8,381 nucleotides of DNA, from the NCBI GenBank assembly GCA_027858275.1, contig JAQIDA010000198.1, positions 1 through 8,381 of the forward strand. The letters are read 5' to 3'. The notes under the pieces are model-generated. The model ran no database searches. It was not told the DNA's origin and saw only the letters and a list, made by a program, of their open reading frames with translations. The position numbers and the translations under genes were made by a program. Positions 1-6,400 of the stretch are shown in pieces (position 1 is the stretch's first letter; each line of letters opens with the position of its first letter). This stretch comes from Candidatus Kapaibacterium sp. (lineage in GTDB: Bacteria; Bacteroidota; Ignavibacteria; Kapaibacteriales; UBA2268).

Positions 1-36
1 GGAGGTTCGATGAGAAAAAAGAAAATATCAGCTTGA
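1..36 (+). CDS. IstB-like IS21 helper ATPase, C-terminal end only (partial)
   Basis: Frame 1 reads G-G-S-M-R-K-K-K-I-S-A and stops with TGA at 34-36. A 'GxSMRK' tail is characteristic of IstB, the AAA+ helper ATPase of IS21-family transposons, which works with the transposase IstA in target capture. Only 11 residues are inside the window, so the call rests on this short motif plus the IS21-type repeated end directly downstream (92-159). Frame 3 also stays open to a stop at 45-47 but gives no recognisable motif. The gene would lie almost entirely to the left of the window. Confidence 0.45.
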   Translation, partial: GGSMRKKKISA

Positions 37-159
37 CTTTAGGCTGATTCCAAAGAATTTATTAACTTATAATGTCGGTTCTGTTCAGACCGGGGACTTT
101 CAGCGGTACACCCGGGGACTTTGCTCCGGAATTGGTGGGGACTTTCACCGGTATAGGCA
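37..159 (+). mobile_element. IS21-family right terminal region with three GGGGACTTT repeats
   Basis: Three copies of GGGGACTTT lie at 92-100, 114-122 and 137-145, spaced 22 and 23 bases, with CCGG or CGGT elements between them. IS21-family elements carry multiple short direct repeats inside their ends that serve as transposase binding sites, and elements of this family end in CA. A CA at 158-159 is a plausible outer boundary, but it is not proven because the left end and any target duplication are outside the window. Together with the IstB-like tail at 1-36 this fits an element whose body lies to the left. A small inverted repeat (ATCAGC at 27-32, GCTGAT at 43-48) spans the putative istB stop. 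Confidence 0.55.
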
Positions 160-638
160 GTAGGTGTCTATCCCCTGCCGCAGCTTTATTCTTGCCAAAC
201 TAATATGCCACATAATACGAGTTATGCAAACTAAAGGAATATCAAGAAAAAATAACAGCCTCTCCTCGGCATTACTCCATACAGGAAAACCGTTTTCAAA
301 ATATTTCTAAAAATAAGTGTTAGTCATATAAGTAGGTAATTCTCTTTATTTTGAGTTGGTTGAATATTGTCTCAACACTGTTCTATGTGTGCACGGTCGG
401 TTGATACTTCCTCATTTGCCAGGATCAATTTCATTTCTGAGTGAATGTGATATTCGGCGTTATCAACAAACTTTCTCAATACAAAACGATCGTTTATAAT
501 AGAGCAAAACACAAACAGAAAACCCCATATTCATCTTGTTGAATAACTCAAGAATAATACGGGGTTTGACGTTTTCTGTTTAGTGTCGAATAGAATTTTG
601 AATTTTGAAAAACGGAGCTTTTTACAGAGAATTGTTTT
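160..638. other. Gene-poor stretch between IS end and recombinase
   Basis: No convincing gene was found on either strand. The only frame with a coding-like look is on the minus strand, open from 530 down to a TGA at 372-374. It has an in-frame ATG at 434 giving 20 residues (it contains LANEEVSTDRAHIEQC) but no ribosome binding site. It may be a decayed gene fragment or chance. The clear structural feature is the long imperfect hairpin at 513-581, listed separately. The position beside an IS end and a recombinase suggests gene decay, which is inference. Confidence 0.4.
513..581. repeat. Long imperfect inverted repeat (hairpin of about 23 bp)
   Basis: AAACAGAAAA (513-522) is complementary to TTTTCTGTTT (572-581). 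Inside it CCCC (523-526) pairs with GGGG (561-564), TATT (528-531) with AATA (556-559 read in reverse), and TCTTG (534-538) with CAAGA (549-553), leaving a 10-base loop at 539-548. A 7-base bulge lies on the right arm (565-571). The near-complete palindrome suggests a selected structure: a bidirectional terminator, a small MITE-like element with 10-bp terminal repeats, or a recombinase-related site. The T-tract is weak in both directions, so a terminator is not certain. Confidence 0.55.
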
Positions 639-657
639 CCGCAATATTGCGGTTTTT
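639..657 (+). terminator. Possible plus-strand intrinsic terminator
   Basis: A perfect palindrome CCGCAATATTGCGG (639-652) is followed on the plus strand by TTTTTC. On the minus strand it is followed by AAAAC, so although it lies just past the stop of the minus-strand recombinase it does not have terminator polarity for that gene. No plus-strand gene is recognised upstream. It could stop read-through into the recombinase. The stem is only 5 bp with an ATAT loop. Confidence 0.35.
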
Positions 658-1253
658 CAGCATGCGGCTGTCCGTTTCAGCCAATTATACAAAGCTTGTT
701 CAGAGACTAAATATCTTCCCGCAATATACTTTTTGGTAGACCCGTTCTGAATTAGTGCCTCAATTTCGGGGCGGTACTTATCTAATTTGCTTTTACCTTT
801 TCCTTTCGGACGCCCAAGTTTTATGCCTTGCAATTGTCGTGATCTCAGAGCTTCCTTGGTTCTGCTTGAAATCAATTCTCGTTCGATCTCGGCTGCCATA
901 GCGAATGCCATAGCTATGATTTTGGATTGGATCGAATTATCTAAATTCCAATTGCCTTTGATCGCAAAAACATTAATTCCTTTTTGGGAGCATACCGATA
1001 AAATTTCCATGCATTCCAACATCGAACGTCCGAGGCGGCTCAATTCAGAAACGATGATATTATCATCCTTTTCAAGAACTTGAAACGCATCATAAATTTT
1101 TCTATTCTTCCAACTTATTTTTCCTGATATTCGTTCTTCAACGAATTCCACATTGCCAAGTTTTTTATCGTTGGCAAGAAGTAATATATCCGCCTTGTTT
1201 TTCTCCAAGTCTTGATCTATGGTTGATACTCTGAGATACGCGATTGTTCTCAT
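657..1253 (-). CDS. Small serine recombinase (resolvase/invertase family)
   Basis: This 198-residue protein is a site-specific recombinase of the Hin/Gin/resolvase type, which cuts and rejoins DNA through a covalent phosphoserine link. The N-terminal catalytic domain (about 1-135) begins with YLRVST, giving Arg8 and the nucleophile Ser10. The conserved ELSRLGRS block supplies Arg73 and Arg76, and a long helix follows at about 105-135 (AAEIERELISSRTKEAL). The linker has the usual GxKLGRPKG motif (143-151), and a C-terminal helix-turn-helix occupies about 157-195 (TKKYIAGRYLVSEQALYNWL). Length and domains are complete and typical. ATG at 1253 is supported by AAAGG at 1263-1267, nine bases upstream. 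No pair of crossover sites was identified, so resolvase versus invertase, and its target, are undecided. The gene is probably mobile-element cargo, as it lies beside an IS end. Confidence 0.93.
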   Translation of the reverse strand: MRTIAYLRVSTIDQDLEKNKADILLLANDKKLGNVEFVEERISGKISWKNRKIYDAFQVLEKDDNIIVSELSRLGRSMLECMEILSVCSQKGINVFAIKGNWNLDNSIQSKIIAMAFAMAAEIERELISSRTKEALRSRQLQGIKLGRPKGKGKSKLDKYRPEIEALIQNGSTKKYIAGRYLVSEQALYNWLKRTAAC

Positions 1254-1283
1254 TTTGGTTTGCCTTTCTTTTTTCTGTGAAAT

Positions 1284-1300
1284 GTGTCAATAAATGACAC
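1284..1300. promoter_or_regulatory. Perfect inverted repeat upstream of the recombinase (candidate operator)
   Basis: GTGTCA (1284-1289) and TGACAC (1295-1300) form a perfect 6-bp inverted repeat around ATAAA, 31 bases upstream of the recombinase ATG. Read on the minus strand the right-hand arm is TTGACA, a consensus -35 hexamer, but no good -10 lies at the right distance. TGTC-type half-sites are also typical of serine resolvase binding sites, so autoregulation or a crossover site is possible. The 17-base span is shorter than a usual full resolvase dimer site. Confidence 0.4.
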
Positions 1301-1394
1301 TTTATTTGTATTCTGAGCAAGGGGCTTATTTCGACTCTCAGGACTCGTCGGCATTCAATTCTTTTCACTTGTTTGAATGTTTGTACTGTATATG

Positions 1395-1427
1395 AAAAAA
1401 GCTCAGCAGAACACGTTTGCCGAGCTT
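1395..1427 (-). terminator. Intrinsic terminator of the zinc-ribbon-like gene
   Basis: On the minus strand AAGCTCGGCA (1427-1418) pairs with TGCTGAGCTT (1408-1399), a 10-bp stem with one G-U pair and a 9-base loop. It is followed by TTTT (1398-1395), for a run of six T's including the base of the stem. It lies about 50 bases past the stop of the gene at 1475-1678 and separates it from the recombinase. Confidence 0.85.
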
Positions 1428-1474
1428 AGAGTTTATTACTGTCGGAGTTCTGTGAATCGGAACAAGTTCCGATT

Positions 1475-1678
1475 TTAATCTTTTTGAATTGGGTTCTCAA
1501 TATGACATTTCGGACAGATGAAATAATCAACATCCTCAAGAGCAAATTGCCCGCTTGTCGCCAAATAATGTCCCTCATCAGAATTCCATGTGATACATAC
1601 TTCGGTAATCACATTCACATTTAGATTTGATAGTGATTCACCGCAATTTTTACAGCATAGTTTTTTCTCAATATCCAT
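1475..1678 (-). CDS. Small zinc-ribbon-like protein with two CxxC pairs (hypothetical)
   Basis: The 67-residue product has a Cys pair near the start (CKNC, Cys9 and Cys12, with Cys8 adjacent) and another near the end (CPKC, Cys55 and Cys58). This is the layout of a two-knuckle zinc ribbon, with about 42 residues between the knuckles. The intervening segment is polar with short hydrophobic stretches, and no membrane segment is seen. ATG at 1678 has a clear AGGAAA ribosome site (1685-1690), and a strong terminator follows at 1395-1427, so this looks like a real, separately terminated gene. I do not recognise a family. Such small ribbons often bind nucleic acid or partner proteins, but no function can be assigned from this sequence. 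Confidence 0.7.
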   Translation of the reverse strand: MDIEKKLCCKNCGESLSNLNVNVITEVCITWNSDEGHYLATSGQFALEDVDYFICPKCHIENPIQKD

Positions 1679-1713
1679 AAATCATTTCCTTTGGTTTTAT
1701 TATTAATAATGAA

Positions 1714-1742
1714 GGGCAGAACTACCGCGGATAATTCTGCCC
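1714..1742 (-). terminator. Strong hairpin downstream of the DUF6876-like gene
   Basis: GGGCAGAA (1714-1721) pairs perfectly with TTCTGCCC (1735-1742), and the loop contains a CCGCGG palindrome. On the minus strand it is followed by the AT-rich TTCATTATTAATAAT, which is a poor T-tract. It could terminate or process the operon mRNA ending at 1838, or it could be a structured leader of the 1475-1678 gene. Confidence 0.45.
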
Positions 1743-1775
1743 AGGTGGTACAATTCGCTTTCAACAGTTGGTTCA

Positions 1776-1826
1776 CGGTACTGATTACAGTCAAAGGAAT
1801 TGTTAACGAAATCTCTAACAGTACCG
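1776..1826. repeat. 8-bp inverted repeat with 35-base spacer
   Basis: CGGTACTG (1776-1783) is the exact reverse complement of CAGTACCG (1819-1826). The pair lies just past the stop of the DUF6876-like gene. It may be a 3' RNA structure or a protein site; no function is evident. Confidence 0.35.
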
Positions 1827-1837
1827 ATCATGAAATA

Positions 1838-2200
1838 TTAATATTCGCTTGGTAGCAGGATTATGCCGTCAACACACCAAATTGAGATTTCATCTATTGG
1901 AAAATCAGTGAATTCAATTTCTTGAGATGCAAGAACATTATCGTTACCGTCTGTGATTGTAACTTTAGCCGTTTTATCATCATTTACTTTTAATGAATAG
2001 ACTTGGAAATGTTGATCCCTAATTTTACTTTCTGTCTGATACGAGGCGACGAGATCAATAAGCCAATATGCGTTTGCTGTTTCAGCCATATATTTTACGC
2101 CGTCGGTATAATGTATGTTTTTGATTAGAGAATGTTTGTAATAATTCTCTGTGCCGTGGAACTGCTGTAGTTCCACGGCAAGATTTAATTTACTTGTCAT
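1838..2200 (-). CDS. DUF6876-like protein, 120 residues
   Basis: The sequence has the pattern I associate with DUF6876: an early LQQFHGTENYYKH block (11-23), then YTDGVKYMAE (31-40), AYWLIDLVASYQ (44-55), FQVYSLKV (65-72), and a C-terminal TDFPIDEI followed by LLPSEY at the extreme end. The family has no established biochemical role to my knowledge and occurs in small gene clusters, often on mobile DNA. I chose ATG at 2200 because AAAGGA lies nine bases upstream; an in-frame GTG at 2233 would add 11 residues but lacks a ribosome site. It is the last gene of a three-gene operon. The upstream gene's stop codon overlaps this gene's ribosome site, so translation is probably coupled. No signal peptide or membrane segment is visible, so it is likely cytoplasmic. 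Confidence 0.8.
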   Translation of the reverse strand: MTSKLNLAVELQQFHGTENYYKHSLIKNIHYTDGVKYMAETANAYWLIDLVASYQTESKIRDQHFQVYSLKVNDDKTAKVTITDGNDNVLASQEIEFTDFPIDEISIWCVDGIILLPSEY

Positions 2201-2213
2201 TTTGGGGATTCCT

Positions 2214-2318
2214 TTATTTAGTAGAGATAACACTTACAGCACTGTAGACGAGAAGTCCAAACATCACAGCCAATGTGCCGAGGACAATTGTTATTGTTAT
2301 TTTATCTGTTATGCTCAT
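2214..2318 (-). CDS. 34-residue single-span membrane protein (hypothetical)
   Basis: A short frame begins MSITDKITITIV and carries one strongly hydrophobic segment (about residues 8-31, with VLGTLAVMFGLLVYSAVSVI) before the tail STK. It fits one transmembrane helix with a short polar N-terminus. Its ATG at 2318 shares a base with the stop of the preceding coiled-coil gene (TAATG), a classic translational-coupling arrangement, and its stop is directly followed by the AGGA of the DUF6876-like gene. This placement makes a real gene much more likely than its length alone would. I do not recognise a family. It could anchor a partner from the operon at the membrane or act alone as a small membrane peptide; both are inference. 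Confidence 0.65.
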   Translation of the reverse strand: MSITDKITITIVLGTLAVMFGLLVYSAVSVISTK

Positions 2319-2968
2319 TAGACCGTCTCGGCTGTTAATGGGGCTTTGATGGTTATTTTTGTCTCGGGAACAGCGGCGATTAATTTTTCAATTTCTTCCA
2401 ATTGAGTTTCGAGTTTTGATATGGATTCTTTGAATACTGGCATTTTCTTCTCGAGTCGGTTATGGGTCCAGGTGATCCAATTTCTATGTAATGTCAATTT
2501 CCTTTTCTCAAATCTCTCAGACCGCTGTTTAATAAATTTTTTGAATTCGGCAGAGAATTCACCGCTATCACCCGATTCAACTTGTTCGGCTTTGTCTGAT
2601 TCAAGTCGGGTGATTTCTGACTTGTAAAAGTTGATAAGAATATCTTTTCCTTCGCTGCTGGCTTCCTCTTTAAGAGTCAGAATTTTTTTCACTTTGTCGG
2701 ATTCGAATTTTTGTTCCGTTTCTTCGATCAGGCGATTGCCTTCAATCAACCATTCATCACATTTTCGCTGTTCTGTGACGATGCTGTCTTGAATGCTTGC
2801 AATACGGCGTTTCATCTTTTTTGCGTTTAATTCGAGTTCTTGTTTGTTCGGCTGCGGAACTTCTTTTTTCTCAGTTTTTGGTGGAGCTTCTTCAGTTACT
2901 TTCTGAATCGGTTCGGCTGTTTCTTTTTTGGAAACTGCGGGTGAATTTTTCTTGGTTGCTTTTGTCAT
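2318..2968 (-). CDS. Lysine-rich coiled-coil protein (hypothetical)
   Basis: This 216-residue protein has a low-complexity Lys/Pro/Glu/Ala N-terminus (1-45, with repeated KK, TEEAPP and KKEVPQP patterns). Charged helical segments with heptad-like spacing follow (about 46-131 and 140-200, ending KLETQLEEIEKLIAAV), then a short tail. It contains no catalytic motif I recognise, no signal peptide and no membrane helix, so a structural or scaffold role is conceivable. An ATG at 2983 would add five residues, but ATG at 2968 is preferred: GGAAG lies eight bases upstream and the predicted transcription start near 2994 leaves a short normal leader. It is the first gene of the operon with the 34-residue membrane protein and the DUF6876-like protein, overlapping the former by one base (TAATG). 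Confidence 0.7.
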   Translation of the reverse strand: MTKATKKNSPAVSKKETAEPIQKVTEEAPPKTEKKEVPQPNKQELELNAKKMKRRIASIQDSIVTEQRKCDEWLIEGNRLIEETEQKFESDKVKKILTLKEEASSEGKDILINFYKSEITRLESDKAEQVESGDSGEFSAEFKKFIKQRSERFEKRKLTLHRNWITWTHNRLEKKMPVFKESISKLETQLEEIEKLIAAVPETKITIKAPLTAETV

Positions 2969-3000
2969 AATACAATCTTCCATTAATTTGATAAATACTT

Positions 3001-3030
3001 GTTATAGGAGGAGTTAACTCTTTGTTTCAA
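3001..3030 (-). promoter_or_regulatory. Sigma70-like promoter with palindromic operator for the coiled-coil operon
   Basis: On the minus strand a -35 TTGAAA (3030-3025) is separated by 18 bases from a -10 TATAAC (3006-3001); each differs from consensus at one position. The spacer contains the perfect palindrome GAGTTAACTC (3011-3020), placed where a bound repressor would block RNA polymerase. Transcription would start near 2994, 26 bases before the preferred ATG. Confidence 0.6.
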
Positions 3031-3215
3031 CTGTAAGGAAGGTACGTAATCATCAGTTAAGGAACAAGTGATAAAACGTGCTAACTCAAATAAATACAAG
3101 GTATTACGGTGCTTGCAAGCATAGAAATAAGCATTGGATCGCGAAAATCACCCAAAAAGTATATCTTTGTTTTTTTGTTTTTCTTAAAGAATTGGGGTAG
3201 TAGTTGGGGAGGAAT
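3031..3215. other. Non-coding stretch between the small-gene operon and tracrRNA
   Basis: No gene is seen. It holds a perfect 12-bp palindrome TGCTTGCAAGCA (3110-3121) and a looser inverted repeat (AACTG near 3029-3033 with CAGTT near 3054-3058). A T-rich tract lies at about 3164-3185. The stretch lies downstream of the tracrRNA terminator and upstream of the operon promoter, so it may hold further control sites. Confidence 0.4.
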
Positions 3216-3247
3216 AAAAAACTCCGACAACCTTTCGGCACCGGAGT
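3216..3247 (-). terminator. Intrinsic terminator of tracrRNA
   Basis: On the minus strand ACTCCG (3247-3242) pairs with CGGAGT (3226-3221), with an inner CC-GAAA-GG hairpin. T's run from the base of the stem through 3221-3216, giving six in a row. This closes the predicted tracrRNA. Confidence 0.85.
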
Positions 3248-3312
3248 AATTGTTTAATCCTTTGCTATCAATATCTTTCGATACATCAGCTTATTATGAT
3301 AAGATTGCAAGT
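3216..3312 (-). ncRNA. tracrRNA of the type II-C system (5' end not fixed)
   Basis: The RNA read on the minus strand contains an anti-repeat. ACTTGCAATC (3312-3303) is perfectly complementary to repeat positions 11-20 (crRNA sense). A UU/UU internal loop (3302-3301) follows, then AUCAUAAU (3300-3293) pairs with repeat positions 1-8, GUUGUGGU, through five Watson-Crick and three G-U pairs. An upper stem, internal bulge and lower stem is the known architecture of Cas9 crRNA:tracrRNA duplexes. Next comes a nexus-like stem-loop (3290-3264) that opens with GCTG, closes with TAGC and is capped by GAAA, then a linker and the terminator hairpin. A 17-base inverted repeat (ATGATT 3313-3318, AATCAT 3324-3329) directly precedes the anti-repeat. 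No clear promoter was found, so the true 5' end probably lies between about 3313 and 3350. It is transcribed divergently from cas9. Confidence 0.88.
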
Positions 3313-3329
3313 ATGATTTATTTAATCAT
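3313..3329. repeat. 17-base inverted repeat at the 5' edge of tracrRNA
   Basis: ATGATT (3313-3318) and AATCAT (3324-3329) form a perfect 6-bp inverted repeat with a 5-base loop, immediately upstream of the anti-repeat. If transcribed, it would be a 5' hairpin of tracrRNA; if not, it could be a protein site controlling tracrRNA. Confidence 0.35.
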
Positions 3330-3396
3330 TTCTTTATCATTAGCATCAAGTTAATAAAAATTATCCAATTTTACAAATGTTAATATTTGAGTTGTA

Positions 3397-3402
3397 TATA
3401 AT
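3397..3402 (+). promoter_or_regulatory. Candidate -10 box of the cas operon promoter
   Basis: A perfect TATAAT lies 70 bases before the cas9 ATG in very AT-rich DNA. A TTTACA at 3370-3375 is the best -35-like hexamer, but its 21-base spacing is too long, so the -35 is weak or another activator may help. Transcription would start near 3409 and leave a leader of about 60 bases that includes the motif repeated next to the array. Confidence 0.45.
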
Positions 3403-3431
3403 GTCAGATTTTTCTAAATTGAGATTCGATA

Positions 3432-3463
3432 CTACAACACTAATATTTCATCCATAGTGAGGA
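3432..3463 (+). promoter_or_regulatory. cas9 leader motif, repeated beside the CRISPR array
   Basis: CTACAACAC, AATATTTCAT and the ribosome-site GAGGA occur in this order here and again at 7910-7943. The copies differ by a one-base gap and a T/C difference between the first two blocks and by scattered changes after the second. On the minus strand the first block reads GTGTTGTAG, which resembles the start of the CRISPR repeat (GTTGTGG). The copy overlaps the cas9 ribosome binding site. Confidence 0.5.
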
Positions 3464-3471
3464 AAGAAACT

Positions 3472-6400
3472 ATGTCTACTGTTTTAGGTCTTGATCTCGG
3501 TACAAATTCAATCGGTTGGGCTATTATTGATGATGAACGTGATTATATTATTGACAGCGGAGTCAGAATTTTTCAAGAAGGCGTTAATAATATGAATTCA
3601 AAGCAAGAGGAATCAAAAAACGCGACAAGAAGTGGCGCGAAGCAGATTCGTCGGCAGTATTTTAGAAAGAAGTTGCGCAAGAGAAAATTAGTCAGACTAA
3701 TGAAAGATATGGGGTTGTTACCTGAGAATATTGAAGATGTTTTGAAATTACAACCTTATGATTTAAGAAAAAAAGCTCTTGATTTTGAACTCACTCCTAA
3801 TGAACTTGGACGTGTTTTTTTTCATATCAATCAGAGGAGAGGATACAAAAGTAATAGAATTGGAAATACTGAGGGTGAGGACAAGGGAGCTATTTACGAC
3901 GGTGCAAAGAAGGGCGGAACGACAAAGGGTATCAGTGAATTAAGGCAAGCCGTTGTGGACGGTGGTTTTCGCACTATAGGTGAATATTTCGCTTCAATTG
4001 ATCCGCATGAAATTCGAATAAGAGACAGGTATACCGAGCGTGTTATGTTTGACCATGAATTAGAGACGATATGGGAAGCACAAAAGAAATATCATTCTGC
4101 GATTTTAACTGATGAGAACAAGAAAATTATAATCGATCAAACAATTATGTTTCAACGACCATTAAAATCTCAAAAAGAGAATATTGGGTTTTGCACATTG
4201 GAAAAACAGAAGAGAAGATGTCCGAAAAGTGCACCTGTGGCTCAGGAATTTAGAATGTTGCAATTTATCAATTCTATTCAAATATCAGGTACGGGGAGAG
4301 TTGAAGATTCTCAGAAGATGCTTACTGCCAAAGAGCGAGAAAAGTTAATTGAAAAGCTTTCTACATCCAAAGAAATTTCTATTAGTTCAATGAAGAATAC
4401 GATTAAACTTGATTCAAGCAAGCGGTATAGTATCAATTATGGATTAAAAGATAAGATCAAAGGACTCAGTACAGTATCGGATATTAATAAAGCTCTCGGT
4501 ATAAAAGATTCGCAAAGGTTTAACGAGGCTGATATATTTAAAATTTGGCATACATTGTATTTTGCAGAAGATGATGAATGGTTAATCAATTATATTCAAA
4601 GAGAGTGGAAATTGACCGAAGAGCAGGCGAAGAAGCTCTCGAAAATTAAACTTGAAAGAGAATACGCTAATTTATCTTCAAAAGCCATTAAGAAGATGTT
4701 GCCGTTTATGCGTGACGGTATGATGTATCATCAAGCTGCGGAAGAAGTTGGATACAGTCATGCTGATCCTGACCGTGAAGTGGAATTATTAGATGAGTTG
4801 CCTCTTCCGCCTCATGTCGGTAATCCCATTGTAAGAGTTGCTTTATCACAACTGAGGAAACTTGTTAATACAATAATAAAATCAGGTTACGGAAAGATAG
4901 ATATTATTCGTGTTGAAATGGCACGGGATCTTAAGAATCCGCTTCAAAAAAGAATGGATATGCTTAGGAATAATACAGAAAGAGCAAACAACCATGAACG
5001 GATTAGTGAAATTTTAACTTCTGCTGAAAAACCTGACAAACCATATTTACCTTATCCGTCTCATACAGATATAGTTAAATACAAATTATGGGAAGAATGT
5101 GACAGAATATGCCCATATACAGGAAAATCAATTTCTCTAAATCAAGTTTATAACGGCGAAGTAGATATTGAGCATATTTTGCCATATAGCCGTACACTTG
5201 ATGATTCGTATATGAATAAATCATTATGCTTCAGAAATGAAAATGCGATAAAGGGTAATAAGACTCCTTATGAAGCTTATGGTTCTGATGAAGCTCGATT
5301 CAGCGGCATAAAGGAAAGAATAAAACATCTACCGTTCCCTAAAGCAAAGAGATTCACACAAAAAGAGATTGACCTAGAAGACTTTATTAGCCGCCAATTG
5401 AATGACACACGTTATATATCACGCATAGCTCTTCATTATCTAAAACATGTAACCGAAAATGTACAAGTCGGATCAGGCATGCTCACCGATACATTGAAAT
5501 ACTTGTGGGGACTCAACAGTACGCTTCCTAAAGCTCAAGACACGAAAGTAACTCCCGGCAAGAAAAGTCGTGAAGATCACCGGCATCACGCTTTGGATGC
5601 AATTGTGGTTGCTTGTACAACAAGATCATTCTTACAAAAAATGTCAAAGTATAATCGAATGGGCGGGAATTTCGTAAAAGAGGATAAAGATGCTCAAAAA
5701 GAATTGAAAAAATACTTTGAAAGTCCGTGGGAAACTTTCCGAAAGGATACAAAAGATAGTCTCAATAATATTATTATTTCTCATAAACCGAATAAAAGAG
5801 CTAGAGGGCAATTGCATGAAGAGACTTATTACGGAAAATTAAGAAATCCTGACGGTACGGACAAAGAAGACAGAAAAGGTGAAAAAGTATTTGTAGTAAG
5901 AAAAACAATTCCCGCCTTGACTCCAAATGAGATAAGAAAAATCGTTGATCCCGCAGTCAAAAGAGTGGTGCTCGATCGTTTGGAAGAATTCGGGGTTGAC
6001 ACAATTGCGAAAAAACTAACAATTCCTAAAGACGCTTTCAATGAACCGCTCTATCTTATTAGCAAGAAAACAGGTGTAGCGACAAGAATAAAATCCGTAC
6101 GAACGATGAAATCATCAAAATCTATGATGAATATTCGGAAACGAAAAGATTTATCAGCAGAACAACGCAAGCAAGGCGTAAGTAATTATTACAATATATG
6201 GGCTGATTCGGGGAAGAATCACCACATTGTTATTTACGAAGACGCTGACGGTAAGCGCCACGGCAAAGTCGTTTCTTTGTTCGAAGCTGTTCAAAGGAAA
6301 AATAATCATCAGGCAATTATCAACAAAGAATTGCCTGCGGGTGAAGATTTTATTATGTCTCTGCAAATCAATGATATGGTTATAAACGGCTCACTGCCTG

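Noticed and set aside
639..652. CCGCAATATTGCGG as the terminator of the recombinase
   Set aside because: The T-run follows the palindrome only on the plus strand; on the recombinase strand it is followed by A's.
787..1083. Plus-strand open frame of 98 codons
   Set aside because: Antisense shadow of the serine recombinase, with no domain signal and no ribosome site.
1165..1368. Minus-strand open frame of 67 codons overlapping the recombinase start
   Set aside because: Out of frame with the recombinase, no recognisable domain, and the recombinase start is well supported.
2421..2627. Plus-strand open frame of 68 codons
   Set aside because: Antisense to the coiled-coil gene; composition is that of a reverse-strand shadow.
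3029..3062. Loose inverted repeat AACTG / CAGTT as an RNA regulator
   Set aside because: Only five paired bases in the core with irregular extensions; too weak to list as its own feature.
3457..3471. Five-codon longer cas9 start at GTG 3457
   Set aside because: The GTG overlaps the GAGGA that serves as ribosome site for ATG 3472, and the conserved RuvC-I start fits the later ATG.
5528..6366. Three minus-strand open frames inside cas9 (5528-5752, 5829-6041, 6154-6366)
   Set aside because: Antisense shadows of a well-conserved Cas9, with no support of their own.
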